Of a DNA stretch of 64,000 nt, positions 12,221 through 22,667 are shown piece after piece. A program made the translations under genes and the position numbers. The DNA lies in NCBI GenBank assembly GCA_029204225.1, contig CM055096.1:66624370-66688369 (forward strand). Direction: 5' to 3'. Within the stretch, counting starts at the first letter, position 1; the number at the start of each line of letters is the position of its first letter. The notes under the pieces are model-generated. The model saw only the letters and a program-made list of their open reading frames with translations, was not told the origin of the DNA and ran no database searches. This DNA comes from Diphasiastrum complanatum (taxonomy: Eukaryota > Streptophyta > Lycopodiopsida > Lycopodiales > Lycopodiaceae).

Positions 12221-12529
12221 AAATTTTATCCAATCAAGAACAAATTTCATTAAAATGTTACAATTAGAATTTTTACTGACTGTTTGAATTTAAATCTTTG
12301 TGCAATACAAAAAAAATTATATATAATCTTTATTCAGCCTTTTTTATGTGCCAGGCCTCAAAATCAAATTTCTGAATGAGTGCTATCCATCAGGCCTTAC
12401 GACTTTTCAGACCTATTCGATTAGAGAGTAACGTGGCATATCATTACTTGTTTTCTTCTTTTGGTGAACAACAGCTTCTTGTGAAAATTGCATTAACTCG
12501 TGGGTAGCATCTATGAAGCTCCCTCCCAA
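12221..12529. other. Unassigned spacer left of LTR C
   Basis: AT-rich, no frame of interest. It may include the start of LTR C, whose left edge I could not fix. Confidence 0.35.
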
Positions 12530-13206
12530 ATCCCCAAAAAGTGACATGTACTACCAAAAGGTACAATGAAAAATGGGTTCTTTTAGTCACATCTCAATGA
12601 GAAATATGTCCCAATCAAATAAAGAGGTGTAGATCCTAAATCCAATCCATTAAGAGGCACAAAATAGTTGGCCCAATCGTGTTTAGAGATACAAATCACT
12701 TGGCCAATCATATTGTGAGGTTCTAGCTAGTTGGTCCAATCATGGAGAGAGGTGGGGATCTAGAGGTTTAATCATCATTAGAGGTGGAATTCATGACGTC
12801 CAATCACATTCAAGCATTCCTCATACTAGATCTCGAGGTACTCCTATATGGAAGTGCTCTCTTATTGTACATACATGTCTTTGTGAAGCAATCTATGTGA
12901 TACACATTGTTTTTCCTCATATTTTCTCTCTACTTGAGGGCTCACTCACTTTATCTCTCTACTCGAGAGTAGGCCATTTTTCATCTCTCTAAAAGCATGT
13001 TGGGAACCTAGTTTCTTCATGTACTTTAATTGTTTTGAGTGGGAATTGAATGTGGATTCATTATGCATGAAATTGTGCTATTGCCTTAGAATCAATCTAG
13101 GAAGATTGTAGGATGCAATCTATGTGATAGATCTATGTGCAATCACAAATTACCTTAGAAGATCATAATGGGTGTTGGGAAGGTCGTCACACATGTGAAA
13201 CCTTCA
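12530..13206 (+). repeat. LTR of family C (5' LTR, left edge approximate)
   Basis: The right edge is set by the primer-like TGGTATCAGATCC at 13209. The last 300 bp (CTCTCTACTTGAG, then CCTTAGAATC, then ACACATGTGAAA) match a second copy at about 20820-20953 plus 27342-27530, which was split by the young Copia A insertion. The left half holds an array of CCAAT words. Confidence 0.6.
12607..12805 (+). promoter_or_regulatory. CCAAT-word array in LTR C
   Basis: Six CCAATC words within 200 bp (near 12612, 12643, 12673, 12703, 12732 and 12800), separated by a recurring GAGGT. The second LTR C copy has four more at about 20678-20790. They resemble NF-Y-type CCAAT boxes; function is inferred only. 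Confidence 0.45.
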
Positions 13207-13208
13207 TA

Positions 13209-13221
13209 TGGTATCAGATCC
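13209..13221 (+). other. Primer-binding site of element C
   Basis: TGGTATCAGATCC, one mismatch from TGGTATCAGAGCC, directly downstream of LTR C. Confidence 0.7.
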
Positions 13222-14120
13222 AATTAAGGTGTAATGAAATGCATCTATGATCAAGATTTGAGACTAAAAATCAAGGCTAAGAGGGTGGTAGAGGATCTTG
13301 ACTAGCTTCCAAGGGATTTTGGCATCAAGAGAAAAAAATTCAAGATTATTTGGATCTGAAAAGTACAGTACGGACTACTGTGCTCAAAGCACTTGGGGGA
13401 TGCCCTCACTTTAAGGATTTATTGTGTTCTATGTGGTGATCCAAAGTGCGCAAGTAAATATTTGTTAAAAAATTATCTATATCGTTCATTTGTGCATCTG
13501 TGAATCATTCATTTTGAACGTTCTATTGCTAACTGTGGTGCTTTCGATCCTACATCGCGCCCGCTCATCAGCTTCTGCTCATTCGCACTGATTTTTGACA
13601 AGTGGATCTAGCTATTTGAAGCACACATCTTAGTGAGAGAGAAGAATCACACTTTTTGAGACTTCAAATCCAGCACAAGGATGGAGGATGAATTGCATAC
13701 ATCAAGTTTGATGTGAAATTGCTTGAAAAGACAAGGTTTCTAGAGCTAGTTTGGACATAGTTTTCAATCAAGTGGATTTTGAGATCAAAAGGTATCAAAA
13801 TCATGATGAATTTCTCCATGTTGGGTACTGTATAGACTAAGGTGCTCAAGCACATATGAGATCACCAAAATTTGGATGGTTGGTGCTTCTTCGAAGTAGA
13901 TCCAAACCTAGTGTGTGATTGCTTGTTGGAAAGCTAGTGAATGTGAAAAATAGGCAAAATCTAGCTTGATCTTTTGCAATATCATGGTGAAATCTCAAAT
14001 ATGTGGAGCATGTTCCAACGTGTGGAGGGTAGCCATAATTTTTTTAGTTCATTTATGAAGAGTTTGAATAGTCAATAGGCCTAAATATCTTGAGTTTGAG
14101 GGATACTTTGACTTTTCTAT
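13222..14120 (+). other. Leader region of element C
   Basis: Non-coding DNA after the primer site; no gag is visible. It is cut at 14121 by the start of Copia B. Confidence 0.45.
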
Positions 14121-14757
14121 TGTAGAACAAATGATCAGACAGATCTTGATTCTACTAACAAAATGCGTAGTTTACTTGAAAAAAGATGAGAAAGAAACAA
14201 ACGTGAACTCGAAAATTTCTATTCGTGACCAACTCAAAAGATTCGAGAAATCTATCTTGTCTATCTTGAAACCAACTTGAAGGATTCGCAAAAGATTCTA
14301 GAGACGGTTTCTTATTGGAACTCAAAAGATTCTCAAAAAGATCCTTGTCACGAAATATCTTGTTTCCTATTCAAACCTCGGATGTCACCAAATTATCACG
14401 AATAATTCGGAAATGTTCTGGATTCTACTTCAAGCTCAGAGACTGTCATTTGTCGCGAACAATTCACGAAACACGGAAATGTCACGAAGAGACAATTGTC
14501 GCGAATAATTCGCAAAACACGGAGATGAGAAGAAGAGACAAACTGTCACGAAATATTCGCAAACAAAATCTATTCAACCCTGGAAATAAAGCATCTACTA
14601 GAAAATCAACCGTTGTAAATGGTCAGATATCTACTGTTACAGAATTAAAAGGCCAAAAGACCTGTAAATAAACAAAAGACCTGTCCTGTAGCAATATAAA
14701 TACATGTGCACTACTTGTTGTAACTAACTCTCAGACACTCAAACTGAAGAGGTTATC
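14121..14757 (+). repeat. 5' LTR of Copia B (3' end deleted)
   Basis: Matches the right LTR (16953-17335) and the piece at 20003-20545. It has a TATA box TATAAATA at 14695-14702 and, upstream of it, repeated TGTC(A/G)CGAA words (near 14346, 14452, 14482, 14499 and 14546, with a variant at about 14395). Confidence 0.78.
14695..14702 (+). promoter_or_regulatory. TATA box in Copia B LTR
   Basis: TATAAATA, conserved in the other LTR B copy at 20171-20178. Confidence 0.55.
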
Positions 14758-14761
14758 AAAC

Positions 14762-16931
14762 TCAGAAGCAGTGGCTACATCGAATTATCTTCAAAATTGT
14801 ATTCTGAAATCTCGAATACCGGTTAAAACTCCTCATGAGATATGGTGGAAGTCGAAGCCAAATCTTGCACATGTTCAAACATTCAGATGTGCAGTGTATA
14901 TGCGCATACCAGACAAGCTGAGAAAGAAACTCGATGAAAAGACAGAACAAGGTTTTCTACTAGGATTCGAGTTACATTCATCATACTATCGTGTCTATGT
15001 ACCTGAAACTGGCAGAATAAAAATTGTTCGAGATGTTGAATTTGATGAGTCAAAATACATAGCAGACAGTGATCTAGTCAGCTATGAAATTCTCAAAAAC
15101 TATTATGAGCTACCAATGACGACAGAAGAAAAACAAGCAGAAGATAAAAGAAAATTACCAGATTCAGAGGGAGATCAAGATCGAGTGCCTAACAGACTCG
15201 AATCACCAGTTCGAATTCCAGCACAATCGAACCCAAAACCTGAAGAATCACCAGCTCAAATTCCAACAGAATCGAACTCGAGACCACCTGTGAGAAGATC
15301 TGACAGACAGGAAAACCACCAGAAAGGTTTGGTCAGAATGTTTTTAATACAGCCACCGAATTTTGCAGATTCTCTAACGAACCTCAAACGTTCGAGGAAG
15401 CTGTTGATGGATCAGATAAAGATCGATGGATTCAAGCAATGGAGGATGAAATGTCATCCATGTATAAGAACAATGTATGGACACTTTCACCTATTCTTGA
15501 TGGAAGAAAACCAATCAAATGCAAGTGGACCTACAAGATCAAACAGGTCCTGATGGAGAGAACATCAGATACAAAGCAAGGCTGGTTGCTAAAGGATTTT
15601 CACAAAAGTATGGAATCGACTACACTGATACTTTCTCACCGGTAGTCAAACATACATCAATTTGCTTGTTATTCACGTATGTAGTGGCTCATGATTTAAA
15701 AATCCATATTGTGGATGAGAAGACTGCCTTCTTGCACGCAGAATTGGAAGAAGACTTATTCATGGATCAACCACTTGGTTATGTAAACCATGAATATCCA
15801 GAATATGGATGTCACATGAATAAAAGCATTTATGGTCTGAAACAAACAACTAGACAATGATATAAAAAGAATGACGAAGCAGTATGTTCCTTAGGCTTCA
15901 AACCTCTATTTGTTGAATCGAATGTCTATATCAAGCATGTCCAAAATGAAATAATCATTCTAGCTGTTTATGTTGATGACACGTTTATCTTCTCAAGAAG
16001 AGATAAGTTAATTTCAGATGTCAAAAGAGACATTTCTGAAATATTTGAGATCGCTGACCTAGGAGAAGCTAAAATCTATCTAGGCTTGTAGATCCAAAGA
16101 GAATTTGAAGGTGGTAAGTTGTATCTTCACCAACAAAAGTACACTAAAAAGATCATTGAAGACTTCAACATGCTCAAATGCAAAGGTGTGCATGCATACT
16201 CCCATGATACCTGGAACAATATTGAGCAAGGCAGATTGTCTACAGACTCTCGAAGAAGAGGAACGAAAGGACAAAACACCCTATCGTAGGCTGATTGGAC
16301 CATTATTATATCTAGCAGACAACACCAGACCTAATATAGCATTTGCAGTTTACAGATTGAGCCAATATAATCAGAACCCAGGATCGTGGAAATTAGCAAA
16401 GAGAGTACTACAATATCTCCAGAAAACGAAAGACTATGGATTGTGTTATTCGAAGGAAGTTGGATTTCATATCGAATCTTACAGTGACGCAAGCTGGGCA
16501 TCCATGAAGGATGACAGCAAAAGTATTTCAGGAGGTTGTACTCTAGCATCTGGCATAGCCATACTCTGGATAACAAGAAGCAAACAACAGTAGCTCAATC
16601 TTCCTGTGAAGCGAAATATGTAGCAGCAGCCAAGATGGCAAACAAGCTGATTTGGATCAAAGAAATGCTAGAAGGATTTGATGAGTCAATTTTTGAACCT
16701 TATGTCTTGTTAATGGATAACACTTCAGCAATCTATCTTATGAAAGATCTTGTATTTCACTCGAAAACAAAGCACATAGCTATCAAGTATTATGTAATTC
16801 AGGACTTAGTCGAGAAGAAGATACTGAAGACAGTCTTCATACCCACAGAGGAAATGATAGCTGATATCTTTACAAAGCCACTAAGTAAAGCTTTGTTTGA
16901 GAAGCAGCGAAGAAGATTGGGGTTAATCTAA
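14762..16931 (+). pseudogene. Copia B pol (integrase C-term, RT, RNase H)
   Basis: The integrase C-terminus opens at once (EAVATSNYLQN, then KTPHEIWW and KLDEKTEQGFLLGFE), followed by a Ser/Pro/Glu linker to about 15350. RT covers about 15430-16240 in changing frames: YKARLVAKGFSQ, IYGLKQT, and the catalytic YVDD in LAVYVDDTFIF at about 15970. A TGA replaces Trp after IYGLKQTTRQ (15858). RNase H covers 16290-16900 with acidic residues in SYSDASW, SSCEAKY and LMDNTSA, ending MIADIFTKPL and a stop at 16931. At least three frameshifts and several stops are visible, so it is not functional. Confidence 0.9.
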
Positions 16932-16940
16932 CTGCCCACT

Positions 16941-16952
16941 TTGAGAGGGAGC
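16941..16952 (+). other. Polypurine tract of Copia B
   Basis: TTGAGAGGGAGC between the pol stop and the right LTR, the usual place for the plus-strand primer. Confidence 0.7.
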
Positions 16953-17335
16953 CGTAGAACAAATGATCAAACAGATCTTGATTCTACTAACAAAATGCGC
17001 AATTTACTTGACAAAGGATGAGAAAGAAACAAACGCGAACTCGAAACATTTCTATGCGTGACCAACTCCGAAAGATTCGCGAAATCTATCTTGTCTATCT
17101 TGAAACCAACTCGAAGGATTCACGAAAGATTCACAAAAGATGGTTTCTTATTGAAGCTCAAAAGATTCTTGAAAAGATTCTTGTCACGAAATATCTTATT
17201 TCCTGTTCAAACCTCAGATGTCACGAAATTATTGCGAAGAATTCGCGAAATGTTCTGGATTCTACTTCAAGCTCAAAGACTATCATCTGTCGCGAACAAT
17301 TCACAAAACACAAAAATGTCATGAAGAGACAATTG
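16953..17335 (+). repeat. 3' LTR of Copia B, truncated
   Basis: First about 380 bp of the LTR (U3 part), then an abrupt junction with a minus-strand gag fragment. It contains four exact TTCnnGAA palindromes (17076, 17119, 17166 and 17242), a heat-shock-element-like word. Confidence 0.75.
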
Positions 17336-17698
17336 TTGAAACCTGGTTGTACTTGGTGTCTCATACAATGCACAAAGAATGTGCCATGCATCCACAGGCC
17401 CTTTGGCTGACCTGATTAGAGGAATCACATTATCCCTCACTGACATGTTGATGATTCTGTGTGCCTTTTCCCCTCTCTTGATATAGTCCTTAAGTTCAAG
17501 TTCAGATGTTGGAACAGGCTCCTCACCTGTCACAAGCTTCCAACATTCTTTGTCTTCAAGAATGTTCTTGATCTTGAATTTCCATATGCTAAAGTTAGTG
17601 CCATCAAGCCGGCTGGCTTCACTCAGCATGCTCTCTGCAAGACTAGACATAGCTGGATAGAAATAAAACACAAAAGGCAAACTGGGGTTTTCACCCAA
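17336..17698 (-). pseudogene. Copia D gag N-terminal fragment
   Basis: The minus frame from 17698 gives a typical gag start: SEASRLDGTNFSIWKFKIK, then CWKLVTGEEP, then DNVIPLIRSAKGPVDAW. It is open for about 120 codons and is then cut by the Copia B LTR. The family differs from A, B, E and I in wording. Confidence 0.82.
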
Positions 17699-17857
17699 CT
17701 AGGGTATGCAGCCACTTGCTCAATAACCTCAGCTTCTGGATTTGAAACTATCCCCCTGTATGGCTGTCCTAGCCCTTGTCCAAGATCCACTCAGAACTTT
17801 CACTGAAGTCCCCGCTGTAGAAAGCGCCCTCCTACAGTCCTGGCTGTCCAAAAAGAC
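17699..17857. other. Short spacer between Copia D pieces
   Basis: Not recognised. Reading the minus strand, RT and RNase H (18360-17990) come before gag (17698), so either two D copies abut here or one is rearranged. Confidence 0.35.
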
Positions 17858-18360
17858 TCAAAAATTTTTGTCCCAAATTAGAAACTTTTTGGCTCCCTGT
17901 ACTCCCCTTGCCAACAGTACTCCAACCATGCAGATAGCACAGAGATCAGATGCCCCTACAAAAAGTGCTCCCTTCTCAAAGGTAAGCTGCTCTCCAGGAA
18001 TGGCAGGAATCTGATCAAAAAACAGGTACAAGCTTTCACCACACCACAGGCAACATAACCTGCTCTGATAAGTGTACGCACTAATGGACTTTCGATCCAT
18101 CTTATCACTTGCAAAGTCTGAATCCGAGTAGCCAACAATGGATAAATCTTTACTTTTATAAAGTAGACCATAATCACAAGATGAGGATATGTGTCTTAGA
18201 ATCCTTTTGGCCATCTTAGGATCTTGCATAAATTGAATAAAAACATAATCTTCATGAAAGTCGATCTCTAGGCCTCATGAAAGTCAATCTCTAGGCCTCG
18301 TATGTAAGGGATCTCTCCTAGATCTTGCATTTTAAACTCATTTCCAAGTGCTAGCTTAGT
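17858..18360 (-). pseudogene. Copia D RT C-terminus and RNase H fragment
   Basis: Minus strand: LALGNEFKMQDLGEI (RT end) at about 18350-18300, then KMAKRILRHISSSCDYGL and IVGYSDSDFASDKMDRKS (RNase H start, first catalytic Asp) at about 18220-18060. After SISAYTY the sequence no longer resembles RNase H. The right side is cut by the Copia A copy 2 LTR at 18371. Confidence 0.8.
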
Positions 18361-18370
18361 TTCTTCAGCT

Positions 18371-19061
18371 TGTGAAAAATTGCCTACATTGGCAAATCTA
18401 GCCATGTAGAATATTGTACATTTTGTCAATATTGTTTGTTGGTTACTTGAATGGCCAAAGTGCCACTTGTACATACACACCTAAAGTAGGTTACCACGAG
18501 TCAAGAGGAGTGGTTGTGTCTATTTGGTAGTGATTCCTACTTTGTAGGACCTAGACCATGATTTATGATGAGATTTGTACCTATCATGCACCCACCAAGC
18601 ATGACTCTTGGATCTAGGCTAGGGTTTTCACATTAGGGCAAGAAAGTGGAGTCTACTTCCTTATTACATGCTGGATTTTCACCTAACTTTGCAAAGGAAG
18701 TGTGTTTTACTATGTATTCCCATTCTCCATAGTGAAAAGATAGAAACTTTTTGGAGCCTCAAGGAGAAACTCGAGTTTCCTCTCATTGTATGGTGATTAC
18801 TCTATTTTTCCAATGAAACCCAGCTTTGGCACTTTGTAAACACTGTCTACAGGCCGTACTACAGCCTTATTTCCACACGTGTGGAGTTGGATTATACTAA
18901 TTGATCAATGCTTTGATTGTCTCTACTTGTTTCCTATCAAGCTGCTAAACTAGATCTTGTTTTCTGATGACTAGTTTCTGATAGATTGTTTAACAAGCAT
19001 ACAATCACCTTGTGGATCATTCAAAGATCCATTTATGGTCCTTAGTAATGTACTTTTCACA
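18371..19061 (+). repeat. 5' LTR of Copia A copy 2
   Basis: LTR of 691 bp with perfect 8-bp inverted ends TGTGAAAA/TTTTCACA. The palindrome CCACACGTGTGG at 18873-18884 is conserved with copy 1. Confidence 0.88.
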
Positions 19062-19074
19062 TGGTATCAGAGCC
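19062..19074 (+). other. Primer-binding site of Copia A copy 2
   Basis: TGGTATCAGAGCC immediately after the LTR; exact initiator-tRNA-Met match. Confidence 0.9.
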
Positions 19075-19692
19075 AAGTACAAGGCCATTGATCTGTGTTT
19101 GAATCTAATCCAGTTTTAGCAGGTTTTGGTGCAAAAAGCTAGTATTGGAAGGGCGAGCTAGTATCCAGGTTTTGGTGAGGGGATTTGATCCCAAACTTTT
19201 TCAGGATCAAAATCCGTACTGTTCACACGTGTGGGCATCTCTGAACCAGCATTTAATAACCCATATTCATTGAATCATATAAAATTCATCTGGTGTCAGT
19301 TTGATGTAATTTTTGGTGCAAATCCTAGGATAAGCTACCAAGATCACTTGCCATTGATTACTTTTGAATTTGTTTCATGAAAACTAATTAATCTAGGCTG
19401 ATTTCAGACCTTCTTAAAGTGGAAACCAGGTCTTGAAAGTACATCAAAGTGAATGAGAGAGATAGAGTCAGTTTTTGTCCAAGAATAGCCAAGATTGGCA
19501 AGATTTGCTTGAGTGTAGTTTTCATCTCATCTTATCTTCATTCCAGCTTGTGAGGGAGTGATAGAACTGTGATTACAAATCCATTTGTTGGATTAGAAGT
19601 CAACATTTGAGTGAAACACTGCAAGTTAGAAACCTTTGTGAGTTTTAGGTACAAACAAATCTATATATTGTGTGTAGAATCTTGCTAGTAAG
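19075..19692 (+). other. Leader of Copia A copy 2 (reference form)
   Basis: Untranslated leader of 618 bp. It also aligns with copy 3, so it represents the ancestral arrangement against which the rearranged leader of copy 1 can be compared. Confidence 0.75.
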
Positions 19693-20005
19693 ATGGGATC
19701 AGTGGGAGCCTACCTTCTAGAAGCTAGTGAGAGGTTAAATTCTACCAATTATGCTATTTGTAAAGTGAGGATGGAGTCACTAATGGTGCTCCAGGATCTT
19801 TATGAGTTTCTAATAGATGATGAAGATGAACCTCTAGGTGCACAGGAATTAGTGAGATACAAGAAGAGGTCTAGGCTTTCACTTCACTGTATTAAGATGA
19901 ATGTAAGCAATGATCTTTTAAGGGAAGTATCATCATGTGAGAGTGCTAAAGAGGCTTGGGAATCTTTGAAATCTATCTATGAGTCTAGTAACACTTCGAG
20001 GGTTC
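19693..20005 (+). pseudogene. Copia A copy 2 gag, 3'-truncated
   Basis: ATG at 19693 in the same context as copy 1. It reads MGSVGAYLLEASERLNSTNYA and stays open for about 104 codons with a few substitutions (one turns the conserved WKVRM motif Trp into Cys: ICKVRM). The frame then runs into the family B LTR and stops. It encodes only the N-terminal half of the gag domain. Confidence 0.85.
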
Positions 20006-20545
20006 GCAAAACACGAAGCTGAGAAGAAGAGACAAACTATTGCGAAATATTCGCAAACAAAATTTATTCGACCCTGGAAACAAAGCATCTACCAGAATAT
20101 CAACCGTTGTAAACGGTCAGATATCTACTGTTATAGAATTAAAAGGCCAAAAGATCTATCTTGTAGCAATATAAATACATGTGCACTACTCGTTGTAACT
20201 AACTCTCAAACACTCAAACTGAAGAGGTTCTCAAACTCGTTCAATCAGAGACACAACGGTGAGATAAGACAGCAAGAGATGTATACTAATTCATATTCAG
20301 AGTTATAAAAATTCATTTTTTGGTCAATAGTTTCTTATTGTCTAAAATTGTCTTAAGTTGTCTCTTAATTTCGCATATTTATTTCTACATGCAAATTCAA
20401 TCAATTTGAAAGCAAAAACTATTCTATTAGTACATAGATCAGATATAAACCCGATTGAAGACACTGATATTGTTTAACTTAATCGAACATTAATCGTGTT
20501 CTCTGTGGAATAATAATTACTATTTCTCTTGCATCTACCCCATGC
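20003..20545 (+). repeat. Copia B LTR fragment (3' part)
   Basis: Matches Copia B LTR from TTCGCAAAACACG onward, including TATAAATA at 20171-20178. It continues past the point where the 14121 copy is cut, to about 20545, so it preserves the otherwise missing R-U5 part. The exact 3' edge is not visible. Confidence 0.7.
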
Positions 20546-20559
20546 ACACATGTTAGTAG

Positions 20560-20953
20560 GTGATTAGGCCAATTCTGGTGTGTGATATAGCTCGAGGTAG
20601 GTTAGGCTTCTTACACATGGCATGATAGTAGAGGTCTAGTGACACTTTCCTATGTGTTGTCATGAAGTCATGTGACCAATCAACAGTGAAAGATCCATGA
20701 AATTGGTCCAATCATAATCAAGGGTCCTTATGTCACTAAACCAATCAAATTAGGGAGAGATATGCAAGGGGTCCAATCAAAATGATGTTGACTACACCTC
20801 TTTGACCTCAGATTTCTACTTGAGAGAGGGAGAGAGTGATTCTACACTAAGTTTTTTGGAGATTGTGTGAGATTCTACACTTAGAGATTTTGTTGCTTTC
20901 TCTCTCTACCCAAGAGCTAGTCCTTGTATTCTCTCTCTACCTATACTTAGTTT
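20560..20953 (+). repeat. LTR C copy, left part (split by Copia A copy 1)
   Basis: Contains CCAAT words and the CTCTCTAC-rich stretch seen in LTR C at 12600-13010. It is interrupted at 20954 by the target duplication of Copia A copy 1 and resumes at 27342. Confidence 0.6.
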
Positions 20954-20958
20954 TTTTC

Positions 20959-21648
20959 TGTGAAAAATTGCCTACATTGGCAAATCTAGCCATGTAGAAT
21001 ATTGTACATTTTGTCAATATTGTTTGTTGGTTACTTGAATGGCCAAAGTGCCACTTGTACATACACACCTAAAGTAGGTTACCACGAGTCAAGAGGAGTG
21101 GTTGTGTCTATTTGGTAGTGATTCCTACTTTGTAGGATCTAGACCATGATTTATGATGAGATTTGTACCTACCATGCACCTACCAAGCATGACTCTTGGA
21201 TCTAGACTAGGGTTTTCACATTAGGGCAAGAAAGTGGAGTCTACTTCCTTATTACATGCTGGATTTTCACCTAACTTTGCAAAGGAAGTGTGTTTTACTA
21301 TGTATTTCCATTCTCCATAGTGAAAGATAGAAACTTTTTGGAGCCTCAAGGAGAAACTCGAGTTTCCTCTCATTGTATGGTGATTACTCTATTTTTCCAA
21401 TGAAACCCAGCTTTGGCACTTTGTAAACACTGTCTACAGGCCGTACTACAGCCTTATTTCCACACGTGTGGAGTTGGATTAGACTATTTGATCAATGCTT
21501 TGATTGTCTCTACTTGTTTCCTATCAAGCTGCTAAACTAGATCTTGTTTTCTGATGACTAGTTTCTGATAGATTGTTTAACAAGCATACAATCACCTTGT
21601 GGATCATTCAAAGATCCATTTATGGTCCTTAGTACTGTACTTTTCACA
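20959..21648 (+). repeat. 5' LTR of Copia A copy 1
   Basis: LTR of 690 bp, TGTGAAAA...TTTTCACA. A G-box palindrome lies at 21460-21471. No clear TATA box was found. Confidence 0.95.
21460..21471 (+). promoter_or_regulatory. G-box palindrome in Copia A LTR
   Basis: CCACACGTGTGG, a perfect 12-bp palindrome around CACGTG-type ACGT core. It is conserved at 18873-18884 and 27148-27159. ACGT-core elements bind plant bZIP and bHLH factors (light, ABA); binding here is inferred. Confidence 0.5.
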
Positions 21649-21661
21649 TGGTATCAGAGCC
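21649..21661 (+). other. Primer-binding site of Copia A copy 1
   Basis: TGGTATCAGAGCC directly after the LTR; exact match to the usual initiator-tRNA-Met site. Confidence 0.93.
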
Positions 21662-21960
21662 AAGTACAAGGCCATTGATCTGTGTCTGAATCTAATCCAG
21701 TTTTAGCAGGTTTTGGTGCAAAAAGCTAGTATTGGAAGGGCGAGCTGGTATCCAGGTTTTGATGAGGGGATTTGATCCCAAACTTTTTCAGGATCAAAAT
21801 CCGTACTGTTCACACGTGTGGGCATCTCTGAACCAGCATTTAATAACCCATATTCATTGGATCATAGAAAATTCATCTGGTGTCAGTTTGATGTAATTTT
21901 TGGTGCAAATCCTAGGATAAGCTACCAAGATCAGTGCCATTGATTACTTTTGAATTTGTT

Positions 21961-22024
21961 TATCTTGCCAATCTTGGCTATTCTAGACAAAAACTGACTC
22001 TACCTCTCTCATTCACTTTGATGT
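21961..22024 (-). repeat. Inverted leader segment
   Basis: 64 bp that are the reverse complement of leader sequence found in normal orientation at about 19441-19503 in copy 2. The leader pieces on either side of that segment in copy 2 are missing here. Confidence 0.8.
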
Positions 22025-22504
22025 GTCAAGCTCAATAAAATGAGTCCAGTAGTAGCCGGGTTTCACCCCAAGCTGTCGTAGATAGTGGTACCAGACGAGT
22101 ATTTTTTGTCTCTCGTAAATCTGGAGTTGTGTCTGAAGGGGGGCGAGCCGTTGTGTGGCTTCTGCCTGAAGCTCTTGGACCTTTGCAGAAGCATCCGATG
22201 AGTGCTTTGAAGAGGCTTTGGATATACTGATTACGGCCATCTTCATATTACTGGAGCTTCAAGATCTCTTTCTATCCATCCTGCTCATGTTGTTGAGCGA
22301 TCATCAATTCTTGCTAGAGCTTTGTAATGTCCGCTCGCAGCTGGGTGTTCTGGTTGCCAACTGCAGTAGTCGGTTGTCCAGTGAAGTTTTGGCCGCTACC
22401 ACATCTTGGATAAAGGTTCCCAAGGCTTGCTAGGCCGTTGTGAGGTCCGTGGGAGCAGCCGGTAGCGTGGCACTTGTTGGGGCCACTTGTGATGTCGTTC
22501 GAAA
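22025..22504 (-). other. Captured foreign segment in Copia A copy 1 leader
   Basis: About 480 bp with no counterpart in the leaders of copies 2 and 3 and with clearly higher GC. The minus strand reads as decayed coding sequence rich in Gln, Leu, Ala and charged residues with coiled-coil character: NTQLRADITKL, QELMIAQQHEQDG, then an open stretch 22246-22013 with AKVQELQAEATQRLAP and GVKPGYYWTHF. TAG stops sit at likely former Gln positions. The source gene is not recognised. The general style recalls the coiled-coil part of the extra Gypsy frame at 60367-61167, but I see no direct alignment. Confidence 0.65.
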
Positions 22505-22667
22505 TCTTATCTTCATTCCAGCTTGTGAGGGAGTTATAGAACTGTGATTACAAATCCATCTGTTGGATTAGAAGTCAACATTTGAGTGAAACACTGCAAG
22601 TTTGAAACCTTTGTGTGTTTCAGGTCCAAACAAATCTATATCTTGTGTGTAGAATCTTGCTAGTAAG

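Larger units (their letters stand above)
14121..17335 (+). mobile_element. Copia B, defective, both LTRs truncated
   Basis: Left LTR from 14121 (TGTAGAACAAATGATC), pol from integrase to RNase H (14762-16931), purine tract 16941-16952, and right LTR from 16953 (CGTAGAAC, with the first T mutated). The left LTR stops at about 14757 and continues straight into integrase, so the rest of the LTR, the primer site, gag, protease and half of integrase are gone. The right LTR stops at about 17335 against a minus-strand gag fragment. Confidence 0.85.
18371..20005 (+). mobile_element. Copia A copy 2 (5' part only)
   Basis: LTR 18371-19061 (TGTGAAAA...TTTTCACA), primer site, leader, and the first about 310 bp of gag. 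At 20003-20005 it switches to an LTR of family B with a 3-bp shared TTC at the joint. The LTR differs from the copy 1 LTRs at roughly ten positions by eye. Confidence 0.87.
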
